Shown here piece after piece: positions 31,745 to 43,939 of a stretch of DNA of 64,000 bases (position 1 is its first letter; every line of letters begins with the position of its first letter). Origin of the DNA: Piezodorus guildinii (Eukaryota; Arthropoda; Insecta; Hemiptera; Pentatomidae); NCBI GenBank assembly GCA_023052935.1, contig CM041295.1:162860366-162924365 (forward strand). Direction: 5' to 3'. Below the pieces are notes generated by a model. It saw only the letters and a list, made by a program, of their open reading frames with translations. It searched no databases and was not told the DNA's origin. Position numbers and translations under genes: made by a program.

Positions 31745-32874
31745 CTGTGTGAAGTTGGCCCCCCATTGTCGAAAAAATTAATTAATAAATTAATTTCTAG
31801 AGTTCTGGTAGCCCCCCAAAGAATTCTAGAGTTCTCGATCATTTTTAGAAATAGTTCTGTAGTTTAAGGCACTCAAAATGACGACCCAAGTAGTAGGGGG
31901 GGGGGCTAACTTCACACGTGTTGCAACTTAGCGTTCTTATAACTTCCTTCCTATCAAGTTTACAAAAAAAAATCACATAGAAAAATGTTAGAACTCTTAG
32001 GGGGGCAACAAAACACCGCCTAAAAAAATTCGATTTCCGAAACAAAAAATTTGGAAAAAAAAAAAGTAAAAAATATTGATTAAAATTTAATTTCAAAGAG
32101 ATTTCCGGTATCCCCTCGATTAGATCTACATAAAATTATTCTGGAAGTTTTGCTCTGAGATGCGAATAAAAAATATTCTGGCCCCTTAAATTTTTTAAAC
32201 ATTTTTTCGCAACTTTGCGGACTTGTAAGTCCCATTCTATCAATTTTAGAGAAAACATTCATAAGGATAATTGTTAGAACTCTTAGGGGGGCTAACAGAA
32301 CTCTCTTTCGAAGAGAGTTCCGGTGGCCCCCCAGCTGGATCTAAATATAATTATAGGGAAATTTTGCTTTGAAATGCGAAATAAAAAAATTCATGCCGCT
32401 TAAATTTTTTAAACATTTTTTCGCAACTTTGCGGCCTTGTAAGTCCCATTCTATCAATTTTAGAGAAAACATTCGTAAGGATAATTGTTAGAACTCTTAG
32501 GGGGGTTAACAGAACTCTCTTTAGAAGAGAGTTCCGGTGGCCCCCCAGCTGGATCTAAATATAATTATAGGGAAATTTTGCTTTGAGATGCGAAATAAAA
32601 AAGTTTTGGGCTCTTAGATTTTCAATTTTTGTTTTTTACAACTTTGCGGCCTTGTAAGTCCCATACTATCAACTTTAGAGAAAACATTCATTAGGATAAT
32701 ATTTAGAACTCTTAGGAGGGCCAACAAAACTCCGACTAAAAACAACGGTTTCCGAAAAAAAAATTGCCCCGAAATTTTGACCAACTATCACGAGTCCGAA
32801 AGGGGTAAAAAATTCAACCGAAAAAAAATGTTTCAAAAAAAAAAAATTCGACTATGGGGGCCAACTTCACAGAG
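31745..32874. mobile_element. TIR element (MITE-like) with internal 214-bp tandem repeats
   Basis: The left end CTGTGTGAAGTTGGCCCCCC and the right end GGGGGCCAACTTCACAGAG are inverted terminal repeats that continue inward through ATTGTCGAA. A third TIR-like piece, GGGGGCTAACTTCACACGTG, lies at 31901-31920. There is no transposase. The interior is a tandem array. No target duplication can be defined with confidence. Confidence 0.65.
31987..32745 (+). repeat. 214-bp tandem repeats, about 3.5 copies
   Basis: TTAGAACTCTTAGGGGGG recurs at about 31988, 32274, 32488 and 32702 (spacing 286, 214 and 214; the first unit holds extra A-rich sequence). Each unit contains a 10-bp perfect hairpin, GAACTCTCTT/AAGAGAGTTC, then CCGGTGGCCCCCCAGCTGGA and CGCAACTTTGCGGCCTTGTA. 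Confidence 0.85.
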
Positions 32875-32879
32875 CTTTA

Positions 32880-33099
32880 AACAACAGTATATTCGCTAGT
32901 AGTATCATTTTCTCTTAATAATTAGTATCTCCAGTTGATTTGGTTGATTGAAATGATATTCAGAATAACATTAGCCCAGTTTTGTTCTTTTTACTGTCTA
33001 GATGTGCAGTAAGGCTGTAATCCAAAACCCGTCCTATAAGTTTTGTAATAAGAAAAACATTTCTAAATTCTTAATTTTTTTAAATTTAATACTTCCTTA
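32880..33099. other. No feature recognised
   Basis: AT-rich spacer. Confidence 0.4.
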
Positions 33100-33415
33100 T
33101 ACATCCATGAAGACCTAAACGTTCCATATGTTACTGATATGGCCCGTACCAGGAATCACTTCTTCCATGATAAACTCTAATCCACTTGTATAAATCATTG
33201 TTTAACGAGTTTCGTTAAATTCAAATCTTATTTAGTTTTTTTGATAATTTCACTAAATTCATTTATATATAATTTATAAAATGTGCACCAGGTGGCCAAT
33301 AAAATTTATGTCTGCGAAGTGTGCTCTCCGCTACATTAGCTTCCTCTTCGGTTTCTGATAATCCACCGAGGAATCTGAAAAGAAGACGGCCTCGAGACCT
33401 TCTGGTTTGGATTGA
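33100..33415 (+). pseudogene. Jockey subfamily A 3' remnant, split
   Basis: Two short matches to the ORF2 C-terminus: CCATGAAGACCTAAACGTTC onwards (compare 30655-30725), and after about 140 unrelated bases DNPPRNLKRRRPRDLLVW at 33355-33410. The rest of the element is absent. It is an old fragment. Confidence 0.75.
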
Positions 33416-34706
33416 CTACAAGAGATCTGCCATTTGGCAGTTTCCCTTCATGTATTTTATCATTAAGCAGCATATTTACTTGTTGCATCATAATATACAG
33501 TTGCAAATAAAATTTAAAAATTACTCAAACCTTTATATCTCCTTAAAGATTATCATTTTTCTAACTTCATGAAAGCAAAATCTTCATAATGAGACCAGTA
33601 TCAGCAAAGAATCTAAATTTATTACAAATGTATCGATATATAATCGTGAATGTATATCATATTAATATTTTATGTAGGTTCTCATTGAAATAATTCTTAG
33701 TATTAATATAAATAAATGATACAACATTCTATTCTTTGCAATAATTAATTAGATTTTTTTAACAATGTTTAAAATTTGTTTTCTAACGTTATGAAATTTT
33801 CGTTTTCAAAGGTTGATCAATTAAAAGCAATAATAAATTTTAAAATTCTAAATTATATTTCATTATATTTTTATCTATATTTTTTATTAAAATTCTATTT
33901 TTATTAATACCTTCCATATTTATTCGAATGTAGGTCAATTATATTAGTTCATATTCTCCTTTTTTTAATTATTGTACAATAATAAAACGTCAATATTTTA
34001 AAAGGGAAATGTATAATTTAACAGTTATAATATACTTCTTTTATTATCACATATTAAAACATTATTGCATTACTAGTGTACTACGGGCTTTAAATCCTTT
34101 TATTTATTTAATATTCAAATTCATATCTCCAACTACTCCTGTATTATTACATATATATATACGTATTACAATGTCGTAATAAATTCAAAAAATTGAAATA
34201 GATATAATTTCTTCTTATTAATATAAGAGATGATGCTCTTCATTATATTGATGTTAATATTAATAAACTGTTTTAGATATTTAAACAGCTTTAAAAAACA
34301 CTTCGCGATCACAACATAAAACGAGTTATATCTAAAACATAAAAAAAAAAATGAATAAATAAAATAAAATGTGTGTAGCTTCATCAACAAATGGGATATA
34401 ATCACATTAATGCTCCAAAACAGTTAAAGACGGTACACAACGATTATACTTAAAACCAAAAGCGTATTGAGTAAACATGGATACGTTTACTTCTTCTGTT
34501 GAGGTACTGTAAATTTTACTGAATTCAAATTAGCAAGAAAATATGTTTATGACATCTATTCATTATTATTTTTAATTATCAGCAGAAATGAAAAAAATAA
34601 ATCAAAATTAGTTATGTTTATTTGTTTGTTATTTTAAAGTGAATCGCAGATAACGGAAAATTTGATTATCCCATATAAAGAAAACTTCATTGCTATGTAT
34701 GAATTC
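33416..34706. other. No gene recognised, strongly AT-rich
   Basis: Long AT-rich interval with no domain-bearing ORF and no repeat match found in the window. Confidence 0.4.
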
Positions 34707-34718
34707 AAAAATTACCGA

Positions 34719-35503
34719 TCAAATGTGCCGGTCCACACGAATCAAACACATGCCAGAAACCTAGAGACGAACCAGCAAATTGCGCTCTCTGCGGAGAAGG
34801 ACACCCGGCGAGCTACAGAGGATGCTCAGTTTACAAAAGCCTACTGCGAAACCGAACCCTCAATACACCAATTAAACAGCAGGAACAGAGTAACATCATG
34901 CCTCCTGAGTTTGAATATTCTACAACGTTTCCTGAATTGGATAAGCCCCTAACTCAAGCCACCACAATGAAACCATCTACGTCAACAGCTCGGCATCAAC
35001 CACCACAGGAAATGAATCCCTACCTAGAAGCAACCAGGAAACAACCACCTAGACCTCAGGCGCCTCGAACCTCCCAACCCAAGCCTCTGACTTTCCAAAC
35101 CAAGCCACAGACTAACCAATCCAACCCTCAGAACAGATTTTTCCAGGCTAAAACTCCACGAATTCCTCCCCATCACCTGCCCTTGCGGGTTAAATTACCC
35201 CCTCAGCATTCACAGCCAAGTCCAACTCCTTTACCTACTCCATCGAACCCAACTCAACCCCTAAAAACCGAACCGATTCCTCGTACACCACAGCGTGTCC
35301 AGCCCCAAGCAACCAATTATAATAACATAAGCTACCTACCGCAACCTCCTGATCCTTATTCTCTTAACAACCAACATCCTATCGACATCACCTCCATTCT
35401 GTCATTCTTCCTTTTCGAAATTCAAGAGACCATCCGCCCACTGATCTCCCTACTCACCAGATTCCTGTCTCAAATTCCTTTTAATACCCCACGATGTGTT
35501 TAA
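34719..35503 (+). CDS. Jockey ORF1 (Gag-like), C-terminal part
   Basis: The frame is open from the truncation point to the stop at 35501-35503. It starts with CAGPHESNTC and CALCGEGHPASYRGC, the last two zinc knuckles. A long proline/glutamine-rich tail follows (PRPQAPRTSQPKPL and similar), ending in the helix SFFLFEIQETIRPLISLLTR. The first in-frame ATG is at 34898. The N-terminal and PRE_C2HC-like parts are missing. It resembles the broken ORF1 at 17555-19006. The last 10 bases overlap the start of ORF2. Confidence 0.75.
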
Positions 35504-38175
35504 AGCCCCTATCTGTCGTTTTGTGGAATGCTAACGGCCTACTTAACCATCGTGACGAACTTGACATATTCTTACATGATAATCACATAGACATTGCACT
35601 TCTGACTGAAACTCACTTTACTCAACGATCACATTTTTACGTACGAGACTACATTATTTACAGAACAGACCATCCAGACAACACTTCCCATGCCGGGGAA
35701 CACTCTTGCATCCTTATCCACAAATCCTTAACCCATTCCTTTATTCCTTCTACTCCAACTGACGCCATTCAATCCACCTCAGTAATCATTACAACTCGTC
35801 CTTACCATTTAACCTTCTCAGCTGTATACTGTCCTCCTGACAATCCCCTATCATATAACCTTCTTGAATCCTTATTCCGTTCCCTCGGACCGCGCTTATA
35901 GCTGGAGGCGACTACAACGCTAAACACCAACGATGGGGTTGTCGAACATCCAATTCCCGTGGTAACATCCTTTCTCATGTCTCAAGCTCCAACTCTTACG
36001 CAATTCTTTCACCCATGAACCCTACATATTGGCCTACATCCCTCAAAAAACGTCCTGATATCCTCGATATATTTGTCACTTCCCAGATTTCCGTCTCCCA
36101 AACCATAGTAAAGTCCTTGGACGACCTTTCATCAGATCATAGTCCAGTTCTGCTTTTATTACACTCAAACTTCGCTCCTAGACCCTCCCCTCCTACATTG
36201 TTAACAGGACGAATCAACTGGGACAGATTTCGATGCGATTTAGAAAATAAATTAGACCTGAAAATTCCACTAAAGACTAATAATGACCTTGACAGAGCTA
36301 TAGGAAAACTTATAACATCAATAGGGACCAGTATAAAAGACAACACGTCGAACAGAACAACTACTAATTCACCACAGACTAACTTGCCACCTCATATTTG
36401 CATCTTATTAAGGGATAAACGTAGAGCAAGAGCGAGGTGGCATAAGACTAGATACCCAGCTGACAAATCTCATTATACTAAACTGACTAACAAACTCAAA
36501 TCAGAAATCCAAAAATTCAAAATACAAAATTTACTTAATTTAACTGAAAACCTAAATACTACTGACAAATCATTATGGACGACCTAAAAAAAAAATCCTA
36601 AACTTTAAAGACTGCAATCATCCACTCCTTACCGATTCCAAAAGCTGGACAAGAACAGACGAGGAAAAAGCCCAGGTTTTTGGCCAACACCTTTTTAAAA
36701 CTTTTATTCCACACCCAGATATCCTTAATCCTGATCATCTTGAATGTATAGAAGCAGAATTAACTATTCCTCTCCAAATGTCCTCCCCACCTAAAGCATT
36801 CCATCCTTCAGAAATAACCAACATCATTTGAAGAATACCTTCTCGAAAAGCTCCTGGTCATGGCCTAATCACCTCCGATATGTTAAAACTTCTTCCTCAA
36901 AAAGCTATCCTATACCTTACCTACATTTACAATGCTGTACTTCACACTACATATTTTCCCGACTACTGGAAATTATCCATAGTTAAAATGATTCCAAAAC
37001 CACCTTCCTACCGCCCCATATCTCTTTTGTGTATCATGGGTAAAATTCTGGAAAAACTCCTTCTGAAACGTATATACCCCATCCTTGATTCCCATCACAT
37101 TATTCCAGACCATCAATTTGGATTCAGAACATCTCACTCCACTATCCAGCAATGCCATCGTGTGGTGGACGTTGTCTCCTCTGCATTAGAGCGCGGATTG
37201 GACTGCACAGGAGCCTTCCTCGATGTAAAACAGGCCTTTGAGCGAGTTTGGCACCCGGGGTTGCTTTACAAGCTCCGACAATTTCTCCCTCCTACATATT
37301 ACCTCATTATCCAGTCCTACCTCACTGATAGATCCTTTAAAGTAAATCACCATGGTTCCTATTCTTCCTTTTTTTCTCAGTCTGCTGGTATTCCTCAAGG
37401 CAGCATCCTAGGACCCATTCTTTACACAGTCTATACAGCTGACATCCCAACCCATCCTAACACTTTTCTTTCTACTTATGCTGATGACACGTGTGTGCTA
37501 TCAGTAGATAATGATCCAGTTACTACCTCCCACATTCTTCAATCCCACATCCGAGACCTAGAAGTATGGTGTCAGAATTGGAGGATAAAAATTAATTCCA
37601 ACAAATCCCACAAAATTACTTTTACCCTTCGTCGTAAACCTATGACATCCTGCCCTACAGTATCCTTTAATAACTCTCCTCTAGTCCCTGTTGAACAGGT
37701 CCGATACCTAGGACTCCATCTCGACAAACGTCTTACTTGGAATCCTCATACAAGACTAAAACGACAAGAAACTGCCCGACGTTTCCGACTACTTTAACAC
37801 TTACTGGACAAACGCTGAAACCTTACACTTTACTACAAAAGGCTCATCTATATTACCATCATAAGACCGATATGGACCTACGGAGTAGAGCTATGGGGCT
37901 CTATTAAACCATCGAATTCTTCTCGTATCCAATCTTTACAATCCAAAATCCTTCGGAAAATCCTCAATTCTCCTTATTTTGTCACAAACAAACTCATTCA
38001 TAAAGACCTTAATATTCCATATGTTGCTGACTTAGCCCGAACCAGGTACCGTTCCTTCCATGACAAACTCCATTCTCACTCCAATCCATTAGTTTCAATC
38101 CTTGCTTCCTCTTCGATCCCTGACAATCCTCTTAGGCGTCTGAAAAGAAGATGGCCACGAGACCTTCTAGTTTAA
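35494..38175 (+). pseudogene. Jockey ORF2 (endonuclease-RT), full extent, broken
   Basis: It starts MCLKPLSVVLWNANGLLNHR at 35494, overlapping the ORF1 stop by 10 bases in another frame. Endonuclease blocks include IALLTETHFTQRS, GGDYNAKHQRWG (reached after a frameshift near 35897) and DDLSSDHSPVLL. RT blocks include HQFGFRTSHSTIQQ, motif A FLDVKQAFERVW (the conserved aspartate after F is changed to E), GIPQGSILGP and STYADDTCVL. Lesions: stops or frame breaks near 35897, 36585, 36829, 37797 and 37819. The C-terminus PRDLLV ends at 38175. About 890 codons in extent. Confidence 0.88.
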
Positions 38176-38318
38176 AATATTTTTAGAGTGCTGCTCTACA
38201 TGCAATTCATGACATTTTTCTATTTTATCATCACATTTACTTGATGTATTTTTTTGTAATACAGTTGTAGATATCAATAAATATGTTATAAAAAAAAAAA
38301 AAAAAAAAAAATTACCGA

Positions 38319-38669
38319 AATAACAATGGTTCCTATTTTATTCGGTTTGTTGCTATTTTTTACTTCAATGAACTATTTAAGTAACATTTTCAAAGTCAAA
38401 TGAAGTTTCCATAGGAACCTCATTTAGTTTACAGTGAAACATCTGTTTTCATGAAATAGTATTAATTAACAACGTTAGTTTATAGATTTATAACGACTTA
38501 GCATTTATATTAACCACTTGGTTAGGGTTCGGTACGTTATGTTGTTTCTTAAATAATTTAATCACATTTAAATATTATAACCTCATACTTTCATAAGATT
38601 ATTGGCTTACAAAAACTTTATATTAACTTGTACGATTTATTTTTAAGTTAACTTATTTATTTAGTGCAC
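38319..38669. other. No feature recognised
   Basis: AT-rich sequence without ORF. Confidence 0.4.
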
Positions 38670-38780
38670 ATTAACTTTTCTAAAATCTTGTGCTTTCCAA
38701 CGACATATTATAAGTCTATGTTACTATATTGTTATATTTCAGGAATAATTTTGTGATGACTTGGTTACAGAAAATTGTTT
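38670..38780 (+). repeat. R-A dispersed repeat, fragment
   Basis: TTTTCTAAAATCTTGTGCTT then CCAACGACATATTATAAGTC match the R-A interior at 3365-3420 and 19935-19990. Confidence 0.5.
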
Positions 38781-39419
38781 TTTCCAGTTTAAAGAAAACC
38801 TAAATTGCAATGTATTTTACTTATAAACCTTCAGGGAAGAATGCCCCAAATGGCTCATATCAAAATCCGTCGCGTGGTTTAAAAAGAGTTTGCGGAAACC
38901 AAAATCGCGTTATCATTTTAAATATAGACAGAAGTGATTAAACAAAATTTTTATTCTTATTGACCCAGTCCCAGAATATATATATATTTTTCTATGCTAT
39001 TCTATATAGGATTTTAAGTATTTTGACATTACAGGGAGTGAATGAAGGGCTTGGCGAAAAACTTTTGTTAGGAAGCACTGTATTATGCGGTCCATTTCTT
39101 AGAGAAATGAAAGCTTCTGTTCTTAAATGGTGTAAATAAAGAAATGTAGTGCACGTTCCGTTAGGCTTCGGGGAGTAAACGATCATCATAAATGACCAGA
39201 TACATCACAACAAGAATTCCATACTAGGCCGTTGAACCGTGATGCTGACCACACATTCCCCTAGTAAACGGTAGTTAAAGAAATAGTATCACTTTTATAA
39301 TCTGGAGGACGATAACCGAGTACAGCACTTAATTCGGATTTCAATTTGACATTTTATGACCACTTGGTGGTGGAAAACATTGAACATTGCATCTGACCAA
39401 TTGTCGGAATAGGTCAAAA
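38781..39419. other. No gene recognised
   Basis: Mixed-composition sequence. A minus-strand open frame of 65 residues (38992-39189) has no recognisable motif. Confidence 0.4.
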
Positions 39420-39695
39420 ATTTGATTCAATCAAAATCATTAGAGCCATTTTAAAGACAATTGAAAAATTAAATGTTTTGTAAAATTTTTATTCCGTTAG
39501 CCAATTTTCGTAAAAACATTAATCTTACAGGCGTGTAACTGTCTTAGAAATAAAATCAGTTTAGAACGGCATTCTATTTTTAAGCTAGAGTTACGAGCAC
39601 GTGCATCTACCAAGATCTTTTAGGTACAGAGATCTTAAAATGTGTATTCCGTTGAAAGTTCGAAATAGAATATTTTAGATAATATAAGATTGCAA
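39420..39695 (+). repeat. R-A dispersed repeat, diverged fragment
   Basis: CAAAATCATTAGAGCCATTT and GTGTATTCCGTTGAAAGTTC resemble the R-A landmarks at 5205 and 5428. Much of the intervening sequence is altered. Confidence 0.4.
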
Positions 39696-40194
39696 TTGTT
39701 ATATACTCGCAATAAGCAATACTTCTACTAACACAGTGTAAGAGTAAAAAATTTCCTGAATTTTTATTGTTAGCATTGAAGCAATCCAAACAACAAATGA
39801 TGATGTTATTTTTTCTGATCTGCAGATGCTAGTTGAATAAAAATCTCAAAGAAAAAAAAAAACAGTAGTGGATAACAAGAACCGGATGATATTAAGAAAT
39901 ATTAAAGAAGAAAGTAAAATTTAAAATAAAATATAATCCTTTTGTGTAGTGTGCATATGCCGTGAAGGCCCAGCTAATAGGAGGCACTCAACACATGAGA
40001 ATTAAACAAAATGACTTAATAGCAGTTTGTTCCCTATCGGAGCGCACAGTAATGCCTCTTATGATCAAATAACCTCATGCCATAACTGAACCCAATAGTT
40101 ATTAAGATTTATAATTAAAAGTTAGTAACATTCCAGACATACGAGTACATTTGTCTTCTAATAAGAAATTTATCTTTTATTTTCGAACTAGACG
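39696..40194. other. No feature recognised
   Basis: AT-rich spacer without ORF or repeat match. Confidence 0.4.
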
Positions 40195-40335
40195 CCACAG
40201 ACAACCACACCCACAGACCATTTTATGAGGATAAGTTATTTGGATTCAAGGGATACTAATTTTTTATTTCCCTGGAAAGGTTGCTTTGAATAGTTCACTC
40301 GATACTTTTCCTTCCTATCTCAATTTGGAGCAAAA
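40195..40335 (+). repeat. R-A dispersed repeat, fragment
   Basis: CACAGACCATTTTATGAGGA and TTTGGATTCAAGGGATACTA correspond to the R-A block around GGACTCAGGGGACCCTAA. Confidence 0.55.
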
Positions 40336-40439
40336 CTAAAACTATTGTTTAAATGCCTCATACGTTTCATCTTAAGGATTTCCAGAAATACCTCAATAAT
40401 CCGATTTGACGATGAGTTACAGTGGCTTTATCCTCCCTA

Positions 40440-40960
40440 CCTTCTTAACAATAGAATAAATAAAATAAAATCCAAAATTAAATAAAAATCAAATGCCGAA
40501 ATTTATCTAATTCTATTCCTTCTTGTATTTATCGTTCTAATACTCCTCCGATCTCCAAATCCCGTTTATTCAAACACTTTCCTGTCTATCCAATTATCAA
40601 ATAACCCTAATTGATTTCCAAAATAAAAAAAATTAGTACATAAAGCGGTGAGAAACGATTATTTATTATATTTTATTTTACTTCGTATTTGAAAATTTAT
40701 GTATTTTATTAGCACATTGTATATGAACATAATGTTGTTGTTTTTCATTCTTTTCTAGTTTGTTTTCTAATGTATTATGATAAGATACCAGTTAATTTAT
40801 TATTATTTTTCTTAGTTATTTCATGTTTTGTTATTTTGTATGTGTTTTTACTCGAAGATACTGATGTTCTAATTGATTTTTTCTGTAATATTATTCTAAA
40901 GGGACTTGTCCCAGAATAAATTGATAATTTATTATTATTTATATAAGTGAGTTACCATTC
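40440..40960 (+). repeat. R-C dispersed repeat
   Basis: Positions 40480-40615 match 44350-44535 in reverse complement (AATTGGATAGACAGGAA on that strand, then AGAGTATTAGAACG-like and AATTTCGGCATTTGATTTTT). The end AAAGGGACTTGTCCCAGAAT with a (TTA)n tail recurs, inverted, at 52080-52140 and 52680-52740. It may be the 3' end of an unrecognised retroelement. Confidence 0.5.
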
Positions 40961-41074
40961 ACTCACCTAAGTGTTCATAGGAGCATCTCAAACATAACTA
41001 TAAGCGAAAATTCTTCCTGGATGTTCCACTAACCGTCAAGATAAGTAATAAGGCTGTGTTTATAGGAAAATCGT

Positions 41075-41076
<2 letters not shown>

Positions 41077-41132
<56 letters not shown>

Positions 41133-41300
41133 TAAGAAACTATTTTTATTTAGATACACTAGCATTTGTCTTATTCTGGGCAATAATAATAATTCTTTGA
41201 CCTCACATTCATCCAATATTCATAGAAAAGAAAGGTCAAATCAAAATTAAAAAATGATAATTAAATAAATGTATTAATAACAAAATATAACAATAAAAAA
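41077..41300 (-). mobile_element. Severely truncated non-LTR 3' end with a 55-base poly(T)
   Basis: A T run (41077-41131) is followed by sequence resembling the 3' UTR of the minus-strand Jockey C element at 6470-6590: a CAATAATAATAATT stretch, then ACATTCATCCAATA and AAGGTCAAATCAAA. This would be a copy with only the last 150-200 bases of UTR. No target duplication was found. Confidence 0.45.
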
Positions 41301-42170
41301 CATAAAAATCTTTAGAATGTTTTTTTGGAATAACTTAAAAAGTATAAATTTTCTTTTAAAAAAATTATAAGTATTTATTTGAAAAATAATCAAATTTTTA
41401 ATCGCAAGATAGTAAAATTATCTTAACGTGGCCAGTATTATCATAGATACTAACCTCATAAAAATATATATTGAAACAAAAGTTTCGTTTCAAGAACGTA
41501 ATAGAACTTAAAAATCTAGTAAAAGTTTTTAACATATATTTGAATCTATTCAGCGACGATTGATAAAAATTCAGATTTACATTTCAAATGCATAGTAAGT
41601 ATATATATACATATTCCTTTATGGCGTCTCTTCTAAACAAACAACTTCATATTCTTGGATGAAAATACATTTGTAAATATTACACATAACGTCATTCCAT
41701 AATAGCTGACAGTACTGAAAAAAAAGTCGTAGACCAATTTTCATTTATGTTTCAATAAAGATTACATACCAATAAAACGCTATGCCGATGATTAAATATA
41801 TTAATGAATATATCTTATAGTATAGACATAATAATTTCTTGCTAAATGTAATTTTTGTTACGAGGAACTAACAATACCAAGGTGATAAACTCTAAATAGG
41901 TTGAACAGTGTTTTTTTTAAACATAAAATAACTACATTCTAATAGCACCCATGCGAGGCGGGTGACTCATACAAAAAAAATGTTTCCATCGAAATACTGT
42001 TTTAATTATTATTAAAATTATTTTTATTTCACTAATTAATTAATTTAAAATTCGTTATAACCAATGTGGTAAGTAAATATCGTGTGTGAGCGCACCAGAT
42101 TTTTTTACTACGTATTTAAGGTAGGCAGGATATGTGTGCTAACTGAAGGCTAATCAAAATAATATGCATA
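41301..42170. other. No gene recognised, AT-rich
   Basis: No supported ORF, RNA gene or repeat. Confidence 0.4.
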
Positions 42171-42275
42171 TGGAGTGATAACCCAACCCTATAAAACACA
42201 ATCGAGAATCGCGGTGTGGAAAATCATACCGCGTGGCCGAGGGTTTTCAAAGCCTGCCGCGCCAACAAAAAAAAT
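42171..42275 (+). repeat. R-D dispersed repeat
   Basis: GAGTGATAACCCAACC, then GCGGTGTGGAAAATCATACC and GCCGAGGGTTTTCAAAGCCT align with 9868-9985. It ends CCGCGCCA followed by an A-rich stretch, which would suit a small retroposon tail. Confidence 0.5.
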
Positions 42276-42828
42276 AACAACAGAGAATGAAATGTTCGCA
42301 AGCAAAGTCCCGTGGTGCAGATTCTATTATATACAAGTATGTGAAAGTAGAAAGGTTAAATATGTAAAATAAAAACTGTTCAAGCCCGTCTTTAGTATTT
42401 TTTTAAAAATTATACTGTTGTAGTTAACTTTAAATTTAGTTTTATATTAATTGTATTCAATTACTATAGCAATAAGTTTGTTTATGAATAAGTGACAATT
42501 TTTGTATTGAACATTAATTTTGTATTGATTCATATACAACAGTAAGAAACCAATTGTTTTTGTAAGCGTATGTATTAGCATTGCATCCAGGCTCTCCTGA
42601 GCAACGCACAGTCTATCCCCACTTTTGTTTATAAGTATCAGTTTCAATTTATGTTATATTTGTTACATTAAAATGGGTACCGATAATTTTAGATTTTTTT
42701 TTCAAATCACTTTAATTACAAATAAAATTATTAAATTTATATTTTTTAAATCATAAAGGGAAGAAGGGTCGTGGTTGACACCGCCCGTTTCCCTACAACA
42801 ACAATTTGGCCCAAGTTTAAAAAAAAAA
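42276..42828. other. No feature recognised
   Basis: AT-rich spacer. Confidence 0.4.
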
Positions 42829-43130
42829 AGGAGCGGCGTGTTCTACAGCATAAAGCAATAGGCTGCTGTTCTGCAGGTCTCAGGTTCGAATCCCGGCTGA
42901 GGCAGAATATTATTTATTCTGTTATTTCAGCCATGGAGAGACCCTGGAGTTTGGAGATCCTCCGGGAGCACACCCAGTTTCCATAAAGTGGGTACCGAAA
43001 TCAGGCCGAGCGTGATTTATGCCTAGTCATCTCCTTGCACGGTCGTTGGCCATGAAACAGAACGAATTTCTATATGTACTGAACCCGAGACTCTTCATGG
43101 GTTATAGAGGTACAGGTTTTTTTGTTGGAA
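42829..43130 (+). repeat. SINE-2 copy (tRNA-derived), fullest plus-strand copy
   Basis: The head GGAGCGGCGTGTTCTACAGC and the B box GGTTCGAATCC give a tRNA-like 5' part. The body has TATTCTGTTATTTCAGCCAT, AAAGTGGGTACCGAAATC, GAGCGTGATTTATGCCTAGT, CTCCTTGCACGGTCGTTGGC and ATGAAACAG. The tail is CCCGAGACTCTTCATGGGTT then AGAGGTACAGGTTTTT. Related copies lie at 47806, 48480, 51455, 51612 and 53190 (minus). Confidence 0.8.
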
Positions 43131-43935
43131 AAAAAATTGCGGTTGGAAGTAGATCACTCAGGGAACCCGATTGGTCGACCCCAAGGGGAGTCAACCAATA
43201 GAATAAAGAATTGACATGACCCTCGCTCAAAACGGAGGCGAGTGGCGTCGAATTGTTGTACAGCCGTTTAGAAGGGAGTAACTTTAATATTCCATTTTAA
43301 TTTGTGTTTGGGCTTGCGTGTCCAATCGAGAACGATCCGCCTCGGAGCGCTCCCTATCTAATATATATCAAACTGTATTGTAAATATTATTCTAGTTGTT
43401 AGATACGGGCGGGGAAGGCATTGTGGATCGAATGGGGAACAATGCGGCCTCTCCCTATACATATGTTTCCTTTTTGTCAAAGGGCGATCAGTTTCGGTCG
43501 CATCCCGGCTCCCAATGACAATGGCACAATGCCGGCCCGAGTAAAGGATTCCCAATGTTCTGCTTGACAATGCTATGCTCACAAATGTAAGCTCCCTTTA
43601 AGATGAATAGAAACACGTTCTCGATTCCCACATCTGTAATAGGATTTTAAATAGCCGATCCAGCGGCTGGGTACTATTGTTTTTCTTGACTCTTCGCCTA
43701 TTCCATTTGAAAAAAACATATAGATGCTCTTCTGTCAAATCATCCCTCGAGATAGGAATACCTTCGCGTCCGATTCCATTTCTTAAGGATCCATAGGCCT
43801 ACCTCATCTAGCTTTTTGTCGGCCAAGTCGGAACACAGGCTCAGAGGTCTAAAAAACAAGAGAAAATGAATCTATTTTATTTTCACTTACCTATGTATAA
43901 AATATATAGTAAGGAAAAGTATTGTGATGGGGAAA
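43131..43935. other. G+C-richer unassigned block
   Basis: Composition is clearly richer in G+C than the flanks, with CGCCTCGGAGCGCTCCCTAT and GGGCGGGGAAGGCATTGTGG. Short frames on the minus strand (43358-43582 and a piece near 43740-43860) look protein-like but I recognise no family. It could be a decayed gene or an unfamiliar element. Confidence 0.35.
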
Positions 43936-43939
43936 ATTT

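Larger units (their letters stand above)
34719..38310 (+). mobile_element. Jockey-clade retrotransposon, subfamily A, most complete copy
   Basis: The copy holds the C-terminal part of ORF1, all of ORF2, a 3' UTR and an A tail (38291-38310). ATTACCGA, preceded by A residues, flanks it at 34711-34718 and 38311-38318. The 5' truncation lies within the zinc-knuckle region of ORF1. ORF2 is broken several times, so it is older than the copy at 28221. Confidence 0.9.

Noticed and set aside
42831..42903. Functional tRNA gene (B box GGTTCGAATCC)
   Set aside because: No acceptor stem closes around it, and the same head recurs with a common non-tRNA body, so it is a SINE head.
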